Positions 8,488-20,657 of a DNA stretch of 64,000 bases are shown piece after piece; the first letter of the stretch is position 1, and every line of letters starts with the position of its first letter. The position numbers and the translations under genes are program-made. The notes under the pieces were generated by a model that was not told the origin of the DNA, did not search any database, and was given only the letters and a program-made list of their open reading frames with translations. The stretch lies in NCBI GenBank assembly GCA_021787435.1, contig JAJYLY010000007.1, positions 1-64,000 on the forward strand. The letters are read 5' to 3'. Origin of the DNA: Pseudomonadota bacterium (GTDB taxonomy: Bacteria > Pseudomonadota > Gammaproteobacteria > Burkholderiales > Gallionellaceae).

Positions 8488-11400
8488 TCAAGCGGTTGCA
8501 AAACGTCCCGCCCAGCGGCGGCGGCCCCAGTGCCGCAATTTGTCGAGCAGCAGATAAATTACGGGCGTGGTGTACAGGGTCAGCAACTGGCTGACGATCA
8601 GTCCGCCGGCGATGGCGATCCCCAGCGGCTGGCGCAATTCAGCGCCGTTGCCGGTGATCATTGCCAGCGGCAGCGTCGTGAACAGCGCGGCAAGCGTGGT
8701 CATCAATATCGGGCGCAGGCGCAGCAGACAGGCCTGGTGTATCGCCTCCAGCGGGGTGGCGCCCGTTTCACGTTCGGTCTGCAGCGCGAAGTCCACCATC
8801 AGGATCGCGTTCTTCTTGACGATGCCGATCAGAAGGAATACGCCAATCAGCGCGATGATGGAAAAGTCCGTGTGAAAAAGCATCAACGCCAGCACCGCGC
8901 CCATGCCCGCAGATGGCAGCGTGGACAATATGGTCAGAGGATGTATGGTGCTTTCATACAACATGCCCAACACGATGTAGATCACCAGAATCGCAGAGGA
9001 AATGAACAGCGGCTGGTTGTTCAGTGTGTCCTGAAAGATCTTTGCGGTTCCCTGGAAGCCTCCCTGGATGCTGCCTGGCAGGCCGATTTCGGCCATGGCT
9101 ACCGCGATTAGCTGCTGGGCCTGGCCCAGCGACACGCTTTTTTCGAGGTTGAATGAAATGGTCGATGCGGCAAACAGCCCCTGATGGTTGACCGAGAGCG
9201 GAGTGTTGTCCAGTTCATAGTGCGCAAGGGCCGTGAGCGGCACCTGCTGGCCTGTGCTGCTTATCAGGTAGATGTTGTTAAGCGCTTCGGGGCGCTGCAG
9301 GTATTGGTCATCCGCTTCCATTACCACGCGGTACTGATTGAGCGGCGCATAGATGGTCGAGATCAGACGCTGGCCGAAGGCGTCGTTCAGCGTCTGGTCT
9401 ATTGTGTTCACCGAAATGCCATAACGGGCAGCGGCATCACGGTCTATCGAAAGCTCGATCTGCAGGCCCTTGCTCTGTTGGTCGGTGTTCACGTCGGTCA
9501 GGCCTTTAATGTGTCTGAATGCCTCGAGCACGCGCGGTTCCCACAGGCGCAGCTCATTCAAATCGCTGCTCTGCAAGGTGTACTGGTAGAGCGCAGGAGA
9601 GGGACGGCCGCCCGCGCGTATGTCCTGTATGGGAAAGAGGAAGACCTGAGCGCCAGGCACCGAGTTGATCTTGTGTCTCAATTTTGCGAGCACGCTGATC
9701 GCATCCGGACGCTGGTCATAGGGTTTCAGGCTGATGAAAAGAAAGCCGCCGTTGGTGCTACCGCCGCCAGTGAAGGCCACTATGCTGTGCACGGCTGGGT
9801 CAGCCTTGATGATGTTCACGATGCGCTTCAACTTCTGTGCCATGGACTGGAACGAGATCGCCTGGTCGGCCTGTATGTTGCCGATCACCATGCCCGTGTC
9901 CTGGGTGGGGAAAAATCCCTTGGGAACAATTTTATACAGGTGTACTGTGGCGGCAACCGTTGCGATGAATACAAGCAGCATCACCCACTGATGCCTGAGC
10001 GCCAAGGAAAGCGTGCGGTCATATCCTGCAAGAAGCCTTGCATAGCCGCGCTCGCCTATGGCGGCTATGCGCCCTTGCGGAGTATCGGCGCGAGGCTTCA
10101 ACAGCCTTGATGCCAGCATGGGTGTGACGGTGAGCGAGACGACAAGGGAGATGAGTATCGCAATTGACAGCGTGGCGGCAAATTCGCGAAACAGCCGCCC
10201 TATGATGCCGCCCATCAGCAGCACCGGTATGAATACCGCCACCAGCGACAGGCTCATGGAAAGCACCGTGAATCCCACTTCCTGCGCGCCTTTGAGCGAG
10301 GCCTGCATCGGCGGCACACCTTCCTCGACATGGCGCATGATGTTTTCCAGCACCACCACAGCATCGTCCACCACGAATCCGGTCGCAACGATCAGCGCCA
10401 TCAGCGACAGATTGTCCAGGCTATAGCCTAGAAGGTACATTGCTGCGAAGGTGCCGACCAGCGAGATCGGCACCGCGATCACGGGTATCAGCGTGGCGCG
10501 CCAGTTGCGCAGGAATATGAATACCACCAGCGCGACCAGCACGACAGAAAGCAACAGCGTATCTTCGGAGTCGCGAAGAGACGCACGTATCGTGATGGTG
10601 CGGTCAGACATCACGTTGATCTGTATCGACTGCGGGATGGATGCGGACAGCACCGGCAGCTCGCTCTTTATCGCTTCCACCGCGTCGATGATGTTAGCGC
10701 CAGGCTGGCGGAAGATGATCAGCTGCACCGATCGCCTGCCGTTGGACATGCCCATGTTGCGCACGTTCTGCGAATTCATGCTGACATGTGCGATCTGGTC
10801 CAACCTGACCGGCGCGCCGTTGACATAGGCGACGATCACCTGGCCGTAATCTTCAGGCAGCTTGAGCTGGTCATTGGCCTGTATCTGCCAGCGATGAATC
10901 CCGTCTTCCACGGTGCCCTTGGGCGCGTTGATGTTCGAGGTGGCGACGGCTGTCCTCACCTTCTCCAGACTAAGGCCCATGTTGTTGACCTGACTCAGAT
11001 TGAGATCAATGCGCACGGCAGGCAGCGCGCCGCCGCCCACGATGACCTGGCCCACGCTCGGCAGCTGTGAAATCTTTTGCGCCAGAACGGTAGAAGCGGC
11101 ATCGTACATCTGACTTACCGACATGCTGCTTGAGGTCAGCGACAGGATCATGATGGGCGCATCGGCAGGATTGACCTTTCGATAGGTCGGATTGCCGGCC
11201 ATGCCGGAAGGCAGCATGGGCATCGCCGTGTTGATGGCAGCCTGCACCTCGCGCGCGGAAGCATTGATGTCTTTAGACAGATCGAACTGTATGGTGACAT
11301 TGGTCGAGCCCAGCGAGCTCTGCGATGTCATTTCTGTGATGCCCGCGATGCGCCCCAGCGCGCGTTCCAGAGGGGTCGCCACGGTTGCGGCCATCACGTC

Positions 11401-11568
11401 GGGGCTAGCACCCGGCAGGCTCGCGTTCACGTTGATGGTCGGAAAATCCACCTGGGGCAGGGGTGCCACGGGCAGCAGGTTGAAGGCGATCGCGCCCGCC
11501 AGCAGAACGGCCAGCGCAAGCAGCGTGGTGCCTATCGGCCGTCTGATGAAAAGTGCTGAGAAGTTCAC
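8488..11568 (-). CDS. mdtC: RND multidrug efflux permease, MdtC type
   Basis: 1026 residues, the usual RND length, with 12 predicted helices and two large periplasmic loops. The proton-relay aspartates are seen in TM4 as [19 protein letters not shown], and TM10-11 has [16 protein letters not shown]. The N-terminus [20 protein letters not shown] is typical of MdtB/MdtC. The MdtC assignment comes from its place as the second of two tandem permeases after the adaptor gene. In E. coli the two subunits make a mixed trimer exporting bile salts and novobiocin. The start overlaps the previous permease gene by four bases. Confidence 0.9.
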   Translation of the reverse strand: MNFSALFIRRPIGTTLLALAVLLAGAIAFNLLPVAPLPQVDFPTINVNASLPGASPDVMAATVATPLERALGRIAGITEMTSQSSLGSTNVTIQFDLSKDINASAREVQAAINTAMPMLPSGMAGNPTYRKVNPADAPIMILSLTSSSMSVSQMYDAASTVLAQKISQLPSVGQVIVGGGALPAVRIDLNLSQVNNMGLSLEKVRTAVATSNINAPKGTVEDGIHRWQIQANDQLKLPEDYGQVIVAYVNGAPVRLDQIAHVSMNSQNVRNMGMSNGRRSVQLIIFRQPGANIIDAVEAIKSELPVLSASIPQSIQINVMSDRTITIRASLRDSEDTLLLSVVLVALVVFIFLRNWRATLIPVIAVPISLVGTFAAMYLLGYSLDNLSLMALIVATGFVVDDAVVVLENIMRHVEEGVPPMQASLKGAQEVGFTVLSMSLSLVAVFIPVLLMGGIIGRLFREFAATLSIAILISLVVSLTVTPMLASRLLKPRADTPQGRIAAIGERGYARLLAGYDRTLSLALRHQWVMLLVFIATVAATVHLYKIVPKGFFPTQDTGMVIGNIQADQAISFQSMAQKLKRIVNIIKADPAVHSIVAFTGGGSTNGGFLFISLKPYDQRPDAISVLAKLRHKINSVPGAQVFLFPIQDIRAGGRPSPALYQYTLQSSDLNELRLWEPRVLEAFRHIKGLTDVNTDQQSKGLQIELSIDRDAAARYGISVNTIDQTLNDAFGQRLISTIYAPLNQYRVVMEADDQYLQRPEALNNIYLISSTGQQVPLTALAHYELDNTPLSVNHQGLFAASTISFNLEKSVSLGQAQQLIAVAMAEIGLPGSIQGGFQGTAKIFQDTLNNQPLFISSAILVIYIVLGMLYESTIHPLTILSTLPSAGMGAVLALMLFHTDFSIIALIGVFLLIGIVKKNAILMVDFALQTERETGATPLEAIHQACLLRLRPILMTTLAALFTTLPLAMITGNGAELRQPLGIAIAGGLIVSQLLTLYTTPVIYLLLDKLRHWGRRRWAGRFATA

Positions 11569-14500
11569 GTCGCAGCCTTCCTGCGGGCCGTCAGTCTTTC
11601 GAAAGCAAGATAGATCACCGGCGTGGTGAACAGCGTGAGCAGCTGCGAGAGCAGCAGGCCGCCAACCAGCGCTATGCCGAGCGGCTGGCGCAACTCGGCT
11701 CCCATCCCTCCGCCTATGATCAGCGGTATTGCGCCGAAAAGCGCTGCGAAGGTGGTCATCAGTATCGGCCGAAGTCTCAGCTCAGCGGCCTGCAAGATCG
11801 CATCGGCAGGCGAAAGCCCCGCGTTGCGCTGGGCATCGAGTGCGAAATCCACCATCAGGATCGCGTTCTTCTTGACGATGCCGATCAAAAGGATGATGCC
11901 GATGATCGCGATCACGGTCAGGTTGTTGCCGGACAGCATCAGCGCGAGCAGCGCGCCTATGCCGGCAGAGGGCAGCGTGGAGAGGATGGTGACCGGATGG
12001 ATATAGCTCTCATACAAAATACCCAGCACGATATACATGGTCGCGACTGCGGCGAGGAGCAGCCAGAGCTGGTTGCTCAGCGCAGCCTCGAAGGCCGCCG
12101 CAGCGCCTTGCATCTTGAGCGGTGTCGAGACGGGCAGCTTTATTTCCTTTTGTGCCTTGTGTATCGCGTCCACCGCCTCGCCAATAGATACGCCGGGAGC
12201 GAGGCCGAATGAAATCATCGCTGCAGGGAATTGCCCCAGATGGTCTATCTCCAAGGGCCCCGTCTTCTGCACGATGTGAGCCACCTCATGCAGCGGCACC
12301 GCACCTCCCGTGCTGGAAGTCAGGTAGATGCCGTCGAAACCAGACAGGCCCTGCCTGTCTTTGTTTTCTATCTGCAATACCACGCGGTACTGAGCGGACT
12401 GCGTGAATATGATCGAAATGAGCCGCTGGCCGAAGGCGTTGTACAGCGCTCCGTCTATGTTGGCCACGCTGATGCCAAGACGCGATGCGGTATCGCGGTC
12501 TATGTCCACATAAGCCTGCAGCCCCTTGTCCTGCAGGCTGCTCGATACTTCTGAGAACTGCGGCAGGGCGCGCAGCCTGTCCACCAGCCTGCCGGTCGAA
12601 GCGGCCAGATCGTCAGGGTCGGGCGTGGTGATGCTGAATTGAAAGGGGCTGCGGCTGACCAGATCGTCTATCGTCAGATCCTGGACCGGCTGCAGATACA
12701 CCTGTATGCCTGATACCTGTGCCGACAGCTTCTTCAGTCTGGAAATGATCGGGCCTGCGCGATCGCTGCGCTTTGCAAGCGGTTTCAGGCTGATCAGCAT
12801 GCGGCCGCTGTTTAGCGTGGTGTTCGCGCCGTCCACGCCGATGAACGATGAGATGCTCGCCACGGCAGGGTCCTTCAACAGCGCATCGACCAGTTGCTGC
12901 TGGCGGCGGTTCATTTCCCTGAATGAAATGTCCTGCGAGGTCACGGTGATCGCCTGTATCAGCCCGGTGTCTTCAGCCGGGAAAAAACCCTTGGGAATTG
13001 CGATATACAGTATTACCGTTAAAATCAGCGTGCCCAAGGCCACCGTCAGCGTCAGAGGCTGATGCTTGAGCACCCAGCGCAAGGCGCGGCCGTAAGCTGT
13101 GATCAGCCGGTCGAATTGCTGTTGGCTCCAGCGCAGCAGGATGTTGTGCTGATTCTCCGGAACATGCTTCAACAGGCGCGCGCTCAGCATAGGCGTGAAG
13201 GTGAGCGAGACTGCGGCGGAGATCAGTATGGCGACCGCCAGCGTGATCGCGAATTCGCGGAACAGACGTCCGACGACATCCCCCATGAACAAGAGCGGAA
13301 TGAGCACGGCGATCAGCGAGAAGGTCAGCGAAATGATGGTGAATCCGATCTGCTTCGCGCCTTTCAGTGCGGCCTGCATCGGGTTCTCGCCCTGTTCGAT
13401 ATAGCGCGCGATGTTTTCTATCATTACGATCGCGTCGTCCACCACGAAGCCTGTGGCGATGGTCAGCGCCATCAGCGTGAGGTTGTTGATGGAGAAGTTT
13501 GCTAGATACATCGCGCCGAAGGTGCCTATCAGCGACAAAGGAACCGCCATCGCGGGGATGAAGGTGGCCCGCGCGCTTCTTAAGAACAGGAAGATCACCA
13601 GTACCACCAGGATCACCGAGAGCATGAGTTCGAATTTCACATCGGCAATCGCGGCGCGTATGGTGACCGTGCGATCCGAGAGCACAGTGAGGTTTGAAGC
13701 GCCCGGCAGGCCCTGCTTCAGCTGCGGCAGCAGATCGTGGATGTGGTCGACCACCGCGATCACATTGGCACCGGGCTGACGCTGGACATTGATCACGATG
13801 CCGGGTTTGCCGTTGACCCAGGCGGCGAGCAGCGCATTTTCGGCTCCCCGCTTCACGTTGGCGACGTCTTTAAGGCGTACGGGGGCGCCGTTGTTATAGG
13901 CAATCACGAGGTCCTTGTAGTCTTCTACCGATTGCAGTTGGTCGTTGGCATTGATGGTGAGCGCTTGCAGGGGGCCGTCGAAGCTGCCCTTGGGTGTGTT
14001 CACGTTGGCGGCGACGATTGCGGTCTGCACGCTTGCGAGGCTGAGATTATGGGATGCAAGCTGGCGTCCGTTGGCCTGGACCTTGATCGCGGGGCGCTGT
14101 CCGCCGCTCACGGTGACGAGACCTACTCCTGTGACCTGAGAGAGTTTCTGCGCGATCCTTGTGTCGGCGATATCCTGCAGCTGGGTGAGCGGCAGCGTGT
14201 CCGAGGTGAGTCCCAGCGTGATGACGGGCGCATCGGCAGGATTGACCTTGGCATAGATGGGTGGTTGCGGCAGGTCTAACGGAAGGAAGGTGGTTGCGGC
14301 GTTGATCGCAGCCTGGACTTCCTGTTCGGCCACGTCGAGCGGCAGCTTCAGATCGAAGCGTAGCGTGATCACCGATGCTCCGCCGGAACTTGTAGACCAC
14401 ATCTGCGAGAGCCCCGGCATCTGCCCGAATTGCCTTTCAAGCGGAGAGGTGATCGATGAAGTGGTCACATCCGGGCTTGCTCCGGGGTAGAGGGTCGTGA

Positions 14501-14675
14501 CCTGTATGGTCGGATAGTCCACCTCGGGCAGCGCCGATTGCGGGAGCAGGCGGTAGCCGATGAAACCCGCCAGCATCACGGCTAGCATCAGCAGGCTGGT
14601 GGCGATAGGGCGCAGAATGAACAGTTTCGAGGGACTATCCTCCGCGATGTTTCCGCCGGCTGGCGCCTCGCTCAT
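11565..14675 (-). CDS. mdtB: RND multidrug efflux permease, MdtB type
   Basis: 1036 residues. TM4 carries the proton-relay pair in [19 protein letters not shown] and the C-terminal half has [20 protein letters not shown]. It begins with a short polar tail and [19 protein letters not shown], as in MdtB. The gene overlaps the adaptor upstream and the second permease downstream by four bases each (ATGA), so the three are translationally coupled. It is homologous to its neighbour along its full length, consistent with an ancient duplication giving a heterotrimeric pump. Confidence 0.9.
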   Translation of the reverse strand: MSEAPAGGNIAEDSPSKLFILRPIATSLLMLAVMLAGFIGYRLLPQSALPEVDYPTIQVTTLYPGASPDVTTSSITSPLERQFGQMPGLSQMWSTSSGGASVITLRFDLKLPLDVAEQEVQAAINAATTFLPLDLPQPPIYAKVNPADAPVITLGLTSDTLPLTQLQDIADTRIAQKLSQVTGVGLVTVSGGQRPAIKVQANGRQLASHNLSLASVQTAIVAANVNTPKGSFDGPLQALTINANDQLQSVEDYKDLVIAYNNGAPVRLKDVANVKRGAENALLAAWVNGKPGIVINVQRQPGANVIAVVDHIHDLLPQLKQGLPGASNLTVLSDRTVTIRAAIADVKFELMLSVILVVLVIFLFLRSARATFIPAMAVPLSLIGTFGAMYLANFSINNLTLMALTIATGFVVDDAIVMIENIARYIEQGENPMQAALKGAKQIGFTIISLTFSLIAVLIPLLFMGDVVGRLFREFAITLAVAILISAAVSLTFTPMLSARLLKHVPENQHNILLRWSQQQFDRLITAYGRALRWVLKHQPLTLTVALGTLILTVILYIAIPKGFFPAEDTGLIQAITVTSQDISFREMNRRQQQLVDALLKDPAVASISSFIGVDGANTTLNSGRMLISLKPLAKRSDRAGPIISRLKKLSAQVSGIQVYLQPVQDLTIDDLVSRSPFQFSITTPDPDDLAASTGRLVDRLRALPQFSEVSSSLQDKGLQAYVDIDRDTASRLGISVANIDGALYNAFGQRLISIIFTQSAQYRVVLQIENKDRQGLSGFDGIYLTSSTGGAVPLHEVAHIVQKTGPLEIDHLGQFPAAMISFGLAPGVSIGEAVDAIHKAQKEIKLPVSTPLKMQGAAAAFEAALSNQLWLLLAAVATMYIVLGILYESYIHPVTILSTLPSAGIGALLALMLSGNNLTVIAIIGIILLIGIVKKNAILMVDFALDAQRNAGLSPADAILQAAELRLRPILMTTFAALFGAIPLIIGGGMGAELRQPLGIALVGGLLLSQLLTLFTTPVIYLAFERLTARRKAAT

Positions 14676-15892
14676 GAACCCTGTTCCCGGTGGGGATGAG
14701 CGGCTTGACCCTCCGGTTGGACGACCTGCACCTGGCTGCCGTCGCGCAGCCTGTCAAGGCCGTCGGTGACCACTCGTTCGCCTGCCTTGAGGCCGCTCAT
14801 GACAGCGGTGTAATCCCGGTCGGTTGCGCCCGCGACGACTTTGCGCAACGCGACCTTGTTGTTGCTGTCAATCACGTAGACGTAAGAACCAGGCGCGCCG
14901 GTTGCAATTGCGGAAGTAGGCACGACGACAGCACCTTTGACCGTGTTGACGAGCAGCCGTATGTTGACGAACTGATTGGGGAAAAGCATGCGGCGGGCAT
15001 TGGGAAATTCGGCCTTGAGCATCGCGGTGCCGGTCGAAGAGTTGATCTGATTGTCGATCGCGATGACTTTGCCCTTGTCTATTACTGCGCTGCGGCGCTG
15101 GTCCCATGCCTCGGCAAACAGGGTCGCGTTTTCATGCATGCGTTCGAGAACAGCCGGCAACTCTGTTTGAGCGATTGGAAACAGCGCTGCGATGGGCTGG
15201 ATTTCCGCGACCGTGACGATGGGCATGGTATTCGCGGCGGTGCCGGAAAGCGCACTGTTGCCGCCTCCGATCGCGCCTGCGGTGCCTACGATGTTGCCCG
15301 CGCTGACCTGACGCAATCCCACTATCCCCGAGAGAGGGGAAGTGATGCGCGTCCAGCCAAGCTGCATCTGGGCATTGTTCTGTGCTGCCTTGTCTGCTGC
15401 AACCGTGCCCTTCAGTTGCGCGACAGTGGCGCGCTGGTCTACCGCTTGTTGCTCGGAAATGGAGTCCTGTGCCAGCAGCGTTTCATAACGCTGCAGGTCC
15501 GCTTGCGCGCCGTCAAGCTGTGCCTGATCGCGCATCGTCTGCGCCTTGGCCTGATCGAGCAGCACCTGATAAGGCTCTGGATCCAGCGTGGCCAGCAATT
15601 GGCCTGCCTTCACCGATTGCCCTTCGCGAAAATTCACGCTCTTCAACAGACTTGCCACGCGCGGCATTACGTTGACATAGTTAAGCGGCAGAACCGTGCC
15701 CTGGGCTTCTATCCATACCGGCATGGACTGCTGCTGTGCTGTCGCAGCGGTTACCGGGATGGGTTGGTTGGCGCCAGGCTTTTTCTCGGCGGCGTGAGCC
15801 TGGTGGTAGGAAAGCAGGATGGCAAGACTGACAAATCCCGCGATGCAAAGTGAACTTGAATAGCGCATGGGAGACTGGAAAATAAATAGCAT
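14672..15892 (-). CDS. mdtA: RND periplasmic adaptor, MdtA type
   Basis: 406 residues. A hydrophobic segment at about 10-33 serves as signal or anchor. The two half-lipoyl motifs are split by an alpha-hairpin ([20 protein letters not shown] and [20 protein letters not shown]), followed by the beta-barrel part. It links the inner-membrane permeases to the outer-membrane channel. It heads the operon; the alternative start at 15868 is equally hydrophobic and neither has a strong ribosome site. The 218-bp space to the divergent ParA-like gene must hold its promoter. Confidence 0.88.
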   Translation of the reverse strand: MLFIFQSPMRYSSSLCIAGFVSLAILLSYHQAHAAEKKPGANQPIPVTAATAQQQSMPVWIEAQGTVLPLNYVNVMPRVASLLKSVNFREGQSVKAGQLLATLDPEPYQVLLDQAKAQTMRDQAQLDGAQADLQRYETLLAQDSISEQQAVDQRATVAQLKGTVAADKAAQNNAQMQLGWTRITSPLSGIVGLRQVSAGNIVGTAGAIGGGNSALSGTAANTMPIVTVAEIQPIAALFPIAQTELPAVLERMHENATLFAEAWDQRRSAVIDKGKVIAIDNQINSSTGTAMLKAEFPNARRMLFPNQFVNIRLLVNTVKGAVVVPTSAIATGAPGSYVYVIDSNNKVALRKVVAGATDRDYTAVMSGLKAGERVVTDGLDRLRDGSQVQVVQPEGQAAHPHREQGS

Positions 15893-16110
15893 AAATGATA
15901 GTCCGAAAATGCATATTGGGTAAACGCTATTATACGGAAGAAATTTGGCATTAATTCCAATTGAAACCGGCCTTCGAAAATTCGCCGGGCGCTCATCCCT
16001 GATTTATGGAATAAGCCTCGTAAACCGCTGTTGTTCGAGCGTTTGATTCCGGAATCGGAAAAGGTTTTTACGACTATAATTCATCCTGATAGTCATATTT
16101 GGAGTACAGC

Positions 16111-16875
16111 ATGGCGGTCATCGCCGTATTTAATCAAAAAGGTGGCGTAGGAAAAACCACCACATGTCTGAATGTCACCGCAGCGCTCTCCATTGCGCAG
16201 AAGAATCCCATTGCGATCGATCTTGATCCACAGGGACATTTGACCCTTGCCAGCGGCATCAGGAATGTCAATTCGGCGACCAGCATGGTTGCATTTTTCA
16301 AACAGCAGGCGCCGCTGGCAGGCTTGCTGCGAAATACCAGCCGTGGCTGGCAGGCGATACCTGCGACGCTGGAGCTTGCGAAGCTGGATGCATTGCTGGG
16401 CAGCGACCCCCAGGCTGCAACCATCCTGAAAAAAGGGCTGGCTGAAGACTTGTCTTTGACCGGTGCGCCCATCATCATCGACTGCTGCCCCATGCTGGGC
16501 GTGTTGACGCTGAACGCGCTGCTGGCATCCGACCGCGTGCTGGTTCCGGTATCGGCGGATTTCCTGTCTCTGCAAGGCGTGCATCGCCTGGACAGCGCGC
16601 TGAACGTGCTGGAACAGAAGCTCAAGCGCAAGATAGAGCGGCGCATCCTGCTTACACGCTTTGATTCGAGACGCAAACTCTCCCATGAGATATACGATAA
16701 GCTTAAGGAGCGTTTCGGGAATCTGGTCTGCGAGACGCGCATAGGCGAAAATGTGGCGCTGGCGACTAGCCCCATGCATGGCCAGGATGTATTCGAGTAT
16801 GCGCCTCACAGCCCAGGGGCGGCGGATTATCGCGCCTTAGCTAAAGAGCTTTGGGAAAGCGGTTTCTTTGCCTGA
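16111..16875 (+). CDS. ParA/MinD-like P-loop ATPase without a ParB partner
   Basis: 254 residues from MAVIAVFNQKGGVGKTTT: the deviant Walker A motif KGGVGKTT is intact, followed by the switch IDLDPQGHLTLA and Walker B-like IIIDCCPMLG. The ATG at 16111 is chosen because TTGGAG lies seven bases before it. Such ATPases partition plasmids or chromosomes or position cellular machines on the nucleoid or pole. No parB, parS-like gene or flagellar gene lies nearby: it stands alone between the efflux operon and a dead diguanylate cyclase. It is an orphan positioning ATPase, possibly a fossil of an integrated element, or it acts with a distant partner. Confidence 0.88.
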   Translation: MAVIAVFNQKGGVGKTTTCLNVTAALSIAQKNPIAIDLDPQGHLTLASGIRNVNSATSMVAFFKQQAPLAGLLRNTSRGWQAIPATLELAKLDALLGSDPQAATILKKGLAEDLSLTGAPIIIDCCPMLGVLTLNALLASDRVLVPVSADFLSLQGVHRLDSALNVLEQKLKRKIERRILLTRFDSRRKLSHEIYDKLKERFGNLVCETRIGENVALATSPMHGQDVFEYAPHSPGAADYRALAKELWESGFFA

Positions 16876-16940
16876 ACCAAATTACAATATCCGCAGTAGC
16901 GCAAGCTATCTACAATTCAGGAGGATACCTGCACTTCCTG

Positions 16941-18025
16941 ATGCCAACCTATACCATGAACGACATTAAACCCACCAGCCTACCCGGCGTATTGAAGATG
17001 CTGGGTTCAATGACCGCGATCCGCGCACCTATCTTGTCGAGCAGAGCCTGTTGCGAATGTTAGGCCCGATACTCGGCGTACTCGAGACATCCCTATTGGG
17101 TTGACGACGGGGGTGTGATACTGTGCTTCCTGCATCACAGACGCTCGTCTGTGCTGACAGAAAACGACGTACATCGCGTCGTTGAGCGAATTGAAGATGT
17201 CACTAGCGACAGGGATATCTCGAAGAAAAATCACGACCTGCTCGAAAACGTGCGCATGCGCGACAAGCCATGCAACCGGAAGATGGAGGAAGAGCTGGTC
17301 ATCTGCCTCCGGCGGAGGGGCGGCTAGGCACTGCGAGGTTATTTTGTTTTCCGGCGCGACAAGGAGGCGATGCCCGTCGAAGAGGGCACCATCAGAGTGA
17401 TACTCGAGGTATTCTCGAATTATTATGCGCTGCTGGGTACACCAGCCAGCGTGACCAGCTGAACGACCTTTTCAACCGATATTCGCTCGAAGTCAATTTC
17501 GACCGCTTGTGGAACCTGCTGCTGTTGCGCATGAGGGAGACGGTCGACGAACATGACGAGTATAGGCGTCATACGCCGCACACCTATTGGCTGGGTGTGC
17601 TGGATGTGGATCATTTCAAGGCGATCAACGACAAACTCGGGCATATGATAATCGATGAAGTTCTGATCATAGTCGCGCGCCTGCTAAAAAAATAGTTTCG
17701 CCAATCCGATCTGCTGTATCGTTTCGGCGGCGAGGAATTTATTGCGATCATAGTGGCAGTTGATCTCGAGGCGCCAACGTTGGCATTCGAGCGCGCAAGG
17801 GATTCGATAGAACGATTCAGTTTCCCGCAGGTTGGGCATATCACGATTAGCGGGGGCTTCAGCAGAGCGGACTACAACGTGCTGCCCCAGGAAGTGATCA
17901 TCCGAGCAGATTCGGCGCTCTATGCTGCTAAGGATGCGGGGCGCAACTGCTTCTGCCAATATGAAACGCTGGTCAGGCAAAGTCTCCTGAAGGAGATTGA
18001 ATCGGGCAGCATAGATTTGTTCTAG
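16941..18025 (+). pseudogene. diguanylate cyclase (GGDEF) gene with three frameshifts and two amber codons
   Basis: Pieces in two frames assemble into one protein. The first opens MPTYTMNDIKPTSLPGVLKM. A second frame gives DRDPRTYLVEQSLLRMLGPI then LGVLETS. The first frame returns with HHRRSSVLTENDVHRVVERI and, beyond a TAG at 17325-17327, RGYFVFRRDKEAMPVEEGTI. The second frame then carries SQRDQLNDLFNRYSLEVNFD, LGVLDVDHFKAINDKLGH, a TAG at 17693-17695, and LLYRFGGEEFIAIIV to the end. GGEEF and the substrate-binding aspartates are still readable, so the loss is recent. The upstream part resembles a GAF-like sensor. With five lesions this cannot be a sequencing slip; it made c-di-GMP before decay. 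Confidence 0.85.
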
Positions 18026-18053
18026 GCCGGGATCAAAATAATGATTCCCGAAA

Positions 18054-19568
18054 TCAGCCCAGCAGCAGCCAGATCAGTTGCAAAAGCAGAATCCCCGCGA
18101 TCAGGCCAAGCCACATGTTGCGGCGCTGCTGCTGTGCAAGCAGCTGCAGCATCGCCTGTTCGATGCCTGCCGTAGGATTATCTAAAAGCCGCTGATGCAG
18201 AAGACGCGGCAGTTGTGGCAGGAGGGTTGCGTAATTCGGGGCCTCTTCTTTCAGGGACTTCAGGAAACCGCGCCAGCCTACCTGTTCGCTCATCCAGCGT
18301 TCCAACCACGGCTTTGCGGTTTTCCAGAGATCCAGCTCGGGGTCCAGTTGCAATCCCAGCCCTTCGATGTTGAGCAGGGTTTTTTGCAGCAACACCAGTT
18401 GTGGCTGTACTTCGATGCCGAAGCGCCTTGAGGTCTGGAACAGACGCAGCAGAACGCGGCCGAATGATACTTCCTTCAGCGGCCTGTCGAAGATAGGTTC
18501 GCAGACGGCGCGTATCGCCGACTCCAGTTCATCCACGCGCGTTTCTTTGGGCGCCCATCCGGATTCGATGTGAACCTCGGCGACGCGCTTGTAGTCGCGT
18601 TGGAAAAATGCGATGAAGTTCTGCGCGAGATAATGTTTGTCGACATCGGTGAGTGTGCCCATGATGCCGAAATCCAGCGCGATATAGCGGCCGTCTTTTG
18701 CCACCTGGACGTTGCCGGGATGCATGTCGGCGTGAAAGAAGCCGTCGCGGAAAACCTGAGTGTAGAAAATTTCGACCCCGTCGGCAGCAAGTTTCGGGAT
18801 GTCCACGCCCGCAGTTCTCAATGCATCCACCTGGCTGACCGGCATGCCGTACATGCGTTCCATGACCATGACCTCTGTCGTGCAATAATCCCAGAACATT
18901 TCCGGAATCAGCAGCTTTCTGGAATCGGCAAAGTTGCGCCTCAGCTGACTGCCGTTGGCGGCCTCACGCGTCAGATCCAGTTCATCGGACAGATGCTTCT
19001 CGAATTCCGCAATCACTTCGCGCGGCCTAAGGCGGCGTCCATCTTCCCACAGCCATTCGATCAGGTCGGCGCCTATCTTGAGCAGCGCGATGTCGTGCGC
19101 GATGGTGAGCGCAATGCCGGGGCGAAGTATCTTCACGGCGACCTCGCGCCCGTCGTGCAGCACTGCAAAATGCACCTGCGCTACAGAAGCGCTGGCAACC
19201 GGGTTTTCCTCAAAACTTCTGAAGGTCTCAAGCAGGGGTTTTCGGTAAACGTTCTCAAGCAATGCGAGGGCCTGCCTTGATGGGAACGGAGGAACCTGGT
19301 CCTGCAACTTGGCCAGTTCGTCGGCGATATCGGCAGGCATCAGGTCGCGTCTTGTGGAAAGCATCTGTCCAAATTTGACGAAGATCGGCCCTAGGCTTTC
19401 CAGCGCCTGGCGCAGGCGGACCGCGCGCGGGTTTGAGGTGTCGCGCATGAACAGCAGCGTATTCAATGGTGCGCGCAACCAGCGCATGCGCTCATGCGCC
19501 AGAAGGAATTCGTCCAGCCCGAAGCTCAAGACAACAAAGATAATTTTTAACAAGCGAAAAAGGCGCAT
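18054..19568 (-). CDS. ubiB: UbiB, ABC1/ADCK-type atypical kinase for ubiquinone biosynthesis
   Basis: 504 residues from [10 protein letters not shown]; the longer in-frame extension to 19685 overlaps ubiJ and has no family match. Diagnostic features are the KxGQ motif ([16 protein letters not shown]), the Ala-rich nucleotide loop (ASASVAQVH), [17 protein letters not shown] and the DFG-like LDFGIMG. The last 25 residues are a hydrophobic helix (LWLIAGIL-type). UbiB is an ATPase needed for aerobic coenzyme Q synthesis and is membrane associated. It follows ubiJ by four bases, as in E. coli, which confirms the assignment. Confidence 0.95.
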   Translation of the reverse strand: MRLFRLLKIIFVVLSFGLDEFLLAHERMRWLRAPLNTLLFMRDTSNPRAVRLRQALESLGPIFVKFGQMLSTRRDLMPADIADELAKLQDQVPPFPSRQALALLENVYRKPLLETFRSFEENPVASASVAQVHFAVLHDGREVAVKILRPGIALTIAHDIALLKIGADLIEWLWEDGRRLRPREVIAEFEKHLSDELDLTREAANGSQLRRNFADSRKLLIPEMFWDYCTTEVMVMERMYGMPVSQVDALRTAGVDIPKLAADGVEIFYTQVFRDGFFHADMHPGNVQVAKDGRYIALDFGIMGTLTDVDKHYLAQNFIAFFQRDYKRVAEVHIESGWAPKETRVDELESAIRAVCEPIFDRPLKEVSFGRVLLRLFQTSRRFGIEVQPQLVLLQKTLLNIEGLGLQLDPELDLWKTAKPWLERWMSEQVGWRGFLKSLKEEAPNYATLLPQLPRLLHQRLLDNPTAGIEQAMLQLLAQQQRRNMWLGLIAGILLLQLIWLLLG

Positions 19569-19572
19569 GCGG

Positions 19573-20148
19573 CTAGTTCCCTGACGGGTCGGGCAGGCGC
19601 CTGATGCGCTGTTCCAGCCTTGCGGTATCGTCGCGCAAGTTGTCCACCTGCTGCATGAAGGAATATATTTGCTGCGGCTTGGCAAGCACAGGCTGTTCTT
19701 CCGTCAGGTATTCGGAAGCGGCCTGAGCAAGACTGAGCAGCGATGCGCCGACGTTGCGGTTCTGTATCGTTTGCACGATGCGCTCGGCCAGGATGTCGCC
19801 GGTCACGGCGCTCAAGTCTTCGGCGGCATCCCAGCGCAGATTGCGCGACAGGAAAAAAATCTCAGCCAGCAGGGCCGCATCCCCCGATCCCTCTATATCC
19901 TTATAGGCCAATTCGTCCTGCATTGCAAGGCGTGGCAACAGCGATGGTGCGATGACGCACAGCGCATCGGGAGCGTCAGTCTCTTCGGCATGGCCTATCC
20001 GGCCATCGGGCAGAATGGTATAGGCCACCGACAGCGGTGCGACATCGAAACGCACTGTCTTGCCGCTGAAGCGCGCAAGCCTTGCCAACGCCCAGCTGTT
20101 TTGCATGAGCATGTGATTCAGGGCTGCGACCGATAGTCTGTTGATCAT
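19573..20148 (-). CDS. ubiJ: UbiJ, SCP2-domain ubiquinone biosynthesis accessory factor
   Basis: 191 residues from [14 protein letters not shown]. The N-terminal 110 residues fit the SCP2 sterol-carrier fold ([20 protein letters not shown]), and the C-terminus is a coiled coil ([20 protein letters not shown]). In E. coli UbiJ holds the lipophilic intermediates of the Ubi complex together with UbiK. Its place directly before ubiB is the classical arrangement. Similarity in SCP2 proteins is low, so the call leans partly on context. Confidence 0.88.
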   Translation of the reverse strand: MINRLSVAALNHMLMQNSWALARLARFSGKTVRFDVAPLSVAYTILPDGRIGHAEETDAPDALCVIAPSLLPRLAMQDELAYKDIEGSGDAALLAEIFFLSRNLRWDAAEDLSAVTGDILAERIVQTIQNRNVGASLLSLAQAASEYLTEEQPVLAKPQQIYSFMQQVDNLRDDTARLEQRIRRLPDPSGN

Positions 20149-20230
20149 GACAGGTGGGCCTCGGCCAGAGAAAGTGTTAGTCGTTTCATATGTTCCGTAT
20201 TGTTCAGGAAGTCGGAAGTATAGCAATTGC

Positions 20231-20599
20231 CTATGGCTGAGTCTTGACGGTGACGACGTTGGTTACAAAATACTCTGTGTCGCCAAAACAGGAAGTGGGT
20301 AGCCCCTTGTGCTGTTCATAGACCAAAGATACGCGCTGGCCTGCAAGCGCGTTGATGCGTTTAGCGACTTCATCGTCGCGCACTGTGAACAGAAATTTTT
20401 CCGGCATTGCGCCGGGCAGCGAAATCAACGAAAGCTCACCCTCCCATGTTTTGCATAGCCAGCCTTTGTTCGACAGTTTCTGCAGATAACCTGCGCGCTC
20501 CCCTTTAGAATAGCTCCAATGAAGCGCCAGCCAGACATAAGCTGCCGGAAGCAGGCAGCTTATAAAGCCGGCCAGGGCGACATGTTTCCATTTGAGCAT
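20231..20599 (-). CDS. conserved small membrane-anchored protein
   Basis: 122 residues with one N-terminal transmembrane helix (VALAGFISCLLPAAYVWLAL) and a periplasmic or cytosolic domain containing CKTWEGELSLISLPG and FLFTVRDDEVAKRINAL. The two cysteines, at about 49 and 105, could pair. I recognise the general look of a family found next to respiratory and quinone genes in betaproteobacteria but cannot name a function. It is co-oriented with ubiJ-ubiB and separated by 82 bp. Confidence 0.65.
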   Translation of the reverse strand: MLKWKHVALAGFISCLLPAAYVWLALHWSYSKGERAGYLQKLSNKGWLCKTWEGELSLISLPGAMPEKFLFTVRDDEVAKRINALAGQRVSLVYEQHKGLPTSCFGDTEYFVTNVVTVKTQP

Positions 20600-20657
20600 G
20601 AATATTCTCCGTTCGGCGAAGGTTGTGGCGCATTATAGCGGACTGAGCAGCAGTAGA

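Noticed and set aside
9184..10110. Plus-strand frame of about 308 codons within the RND permease
   Set aside because: Antisense to a full-length, motif-complete permease.
14690..15853. Plus-strand open frame of about 387 codons
   Set aside because: It mirrors the periplasmic adaptor gene on the opposite strand; its composition (Arg, His, Cys-rich) is typical of antisense frames in GC-rich DNA.
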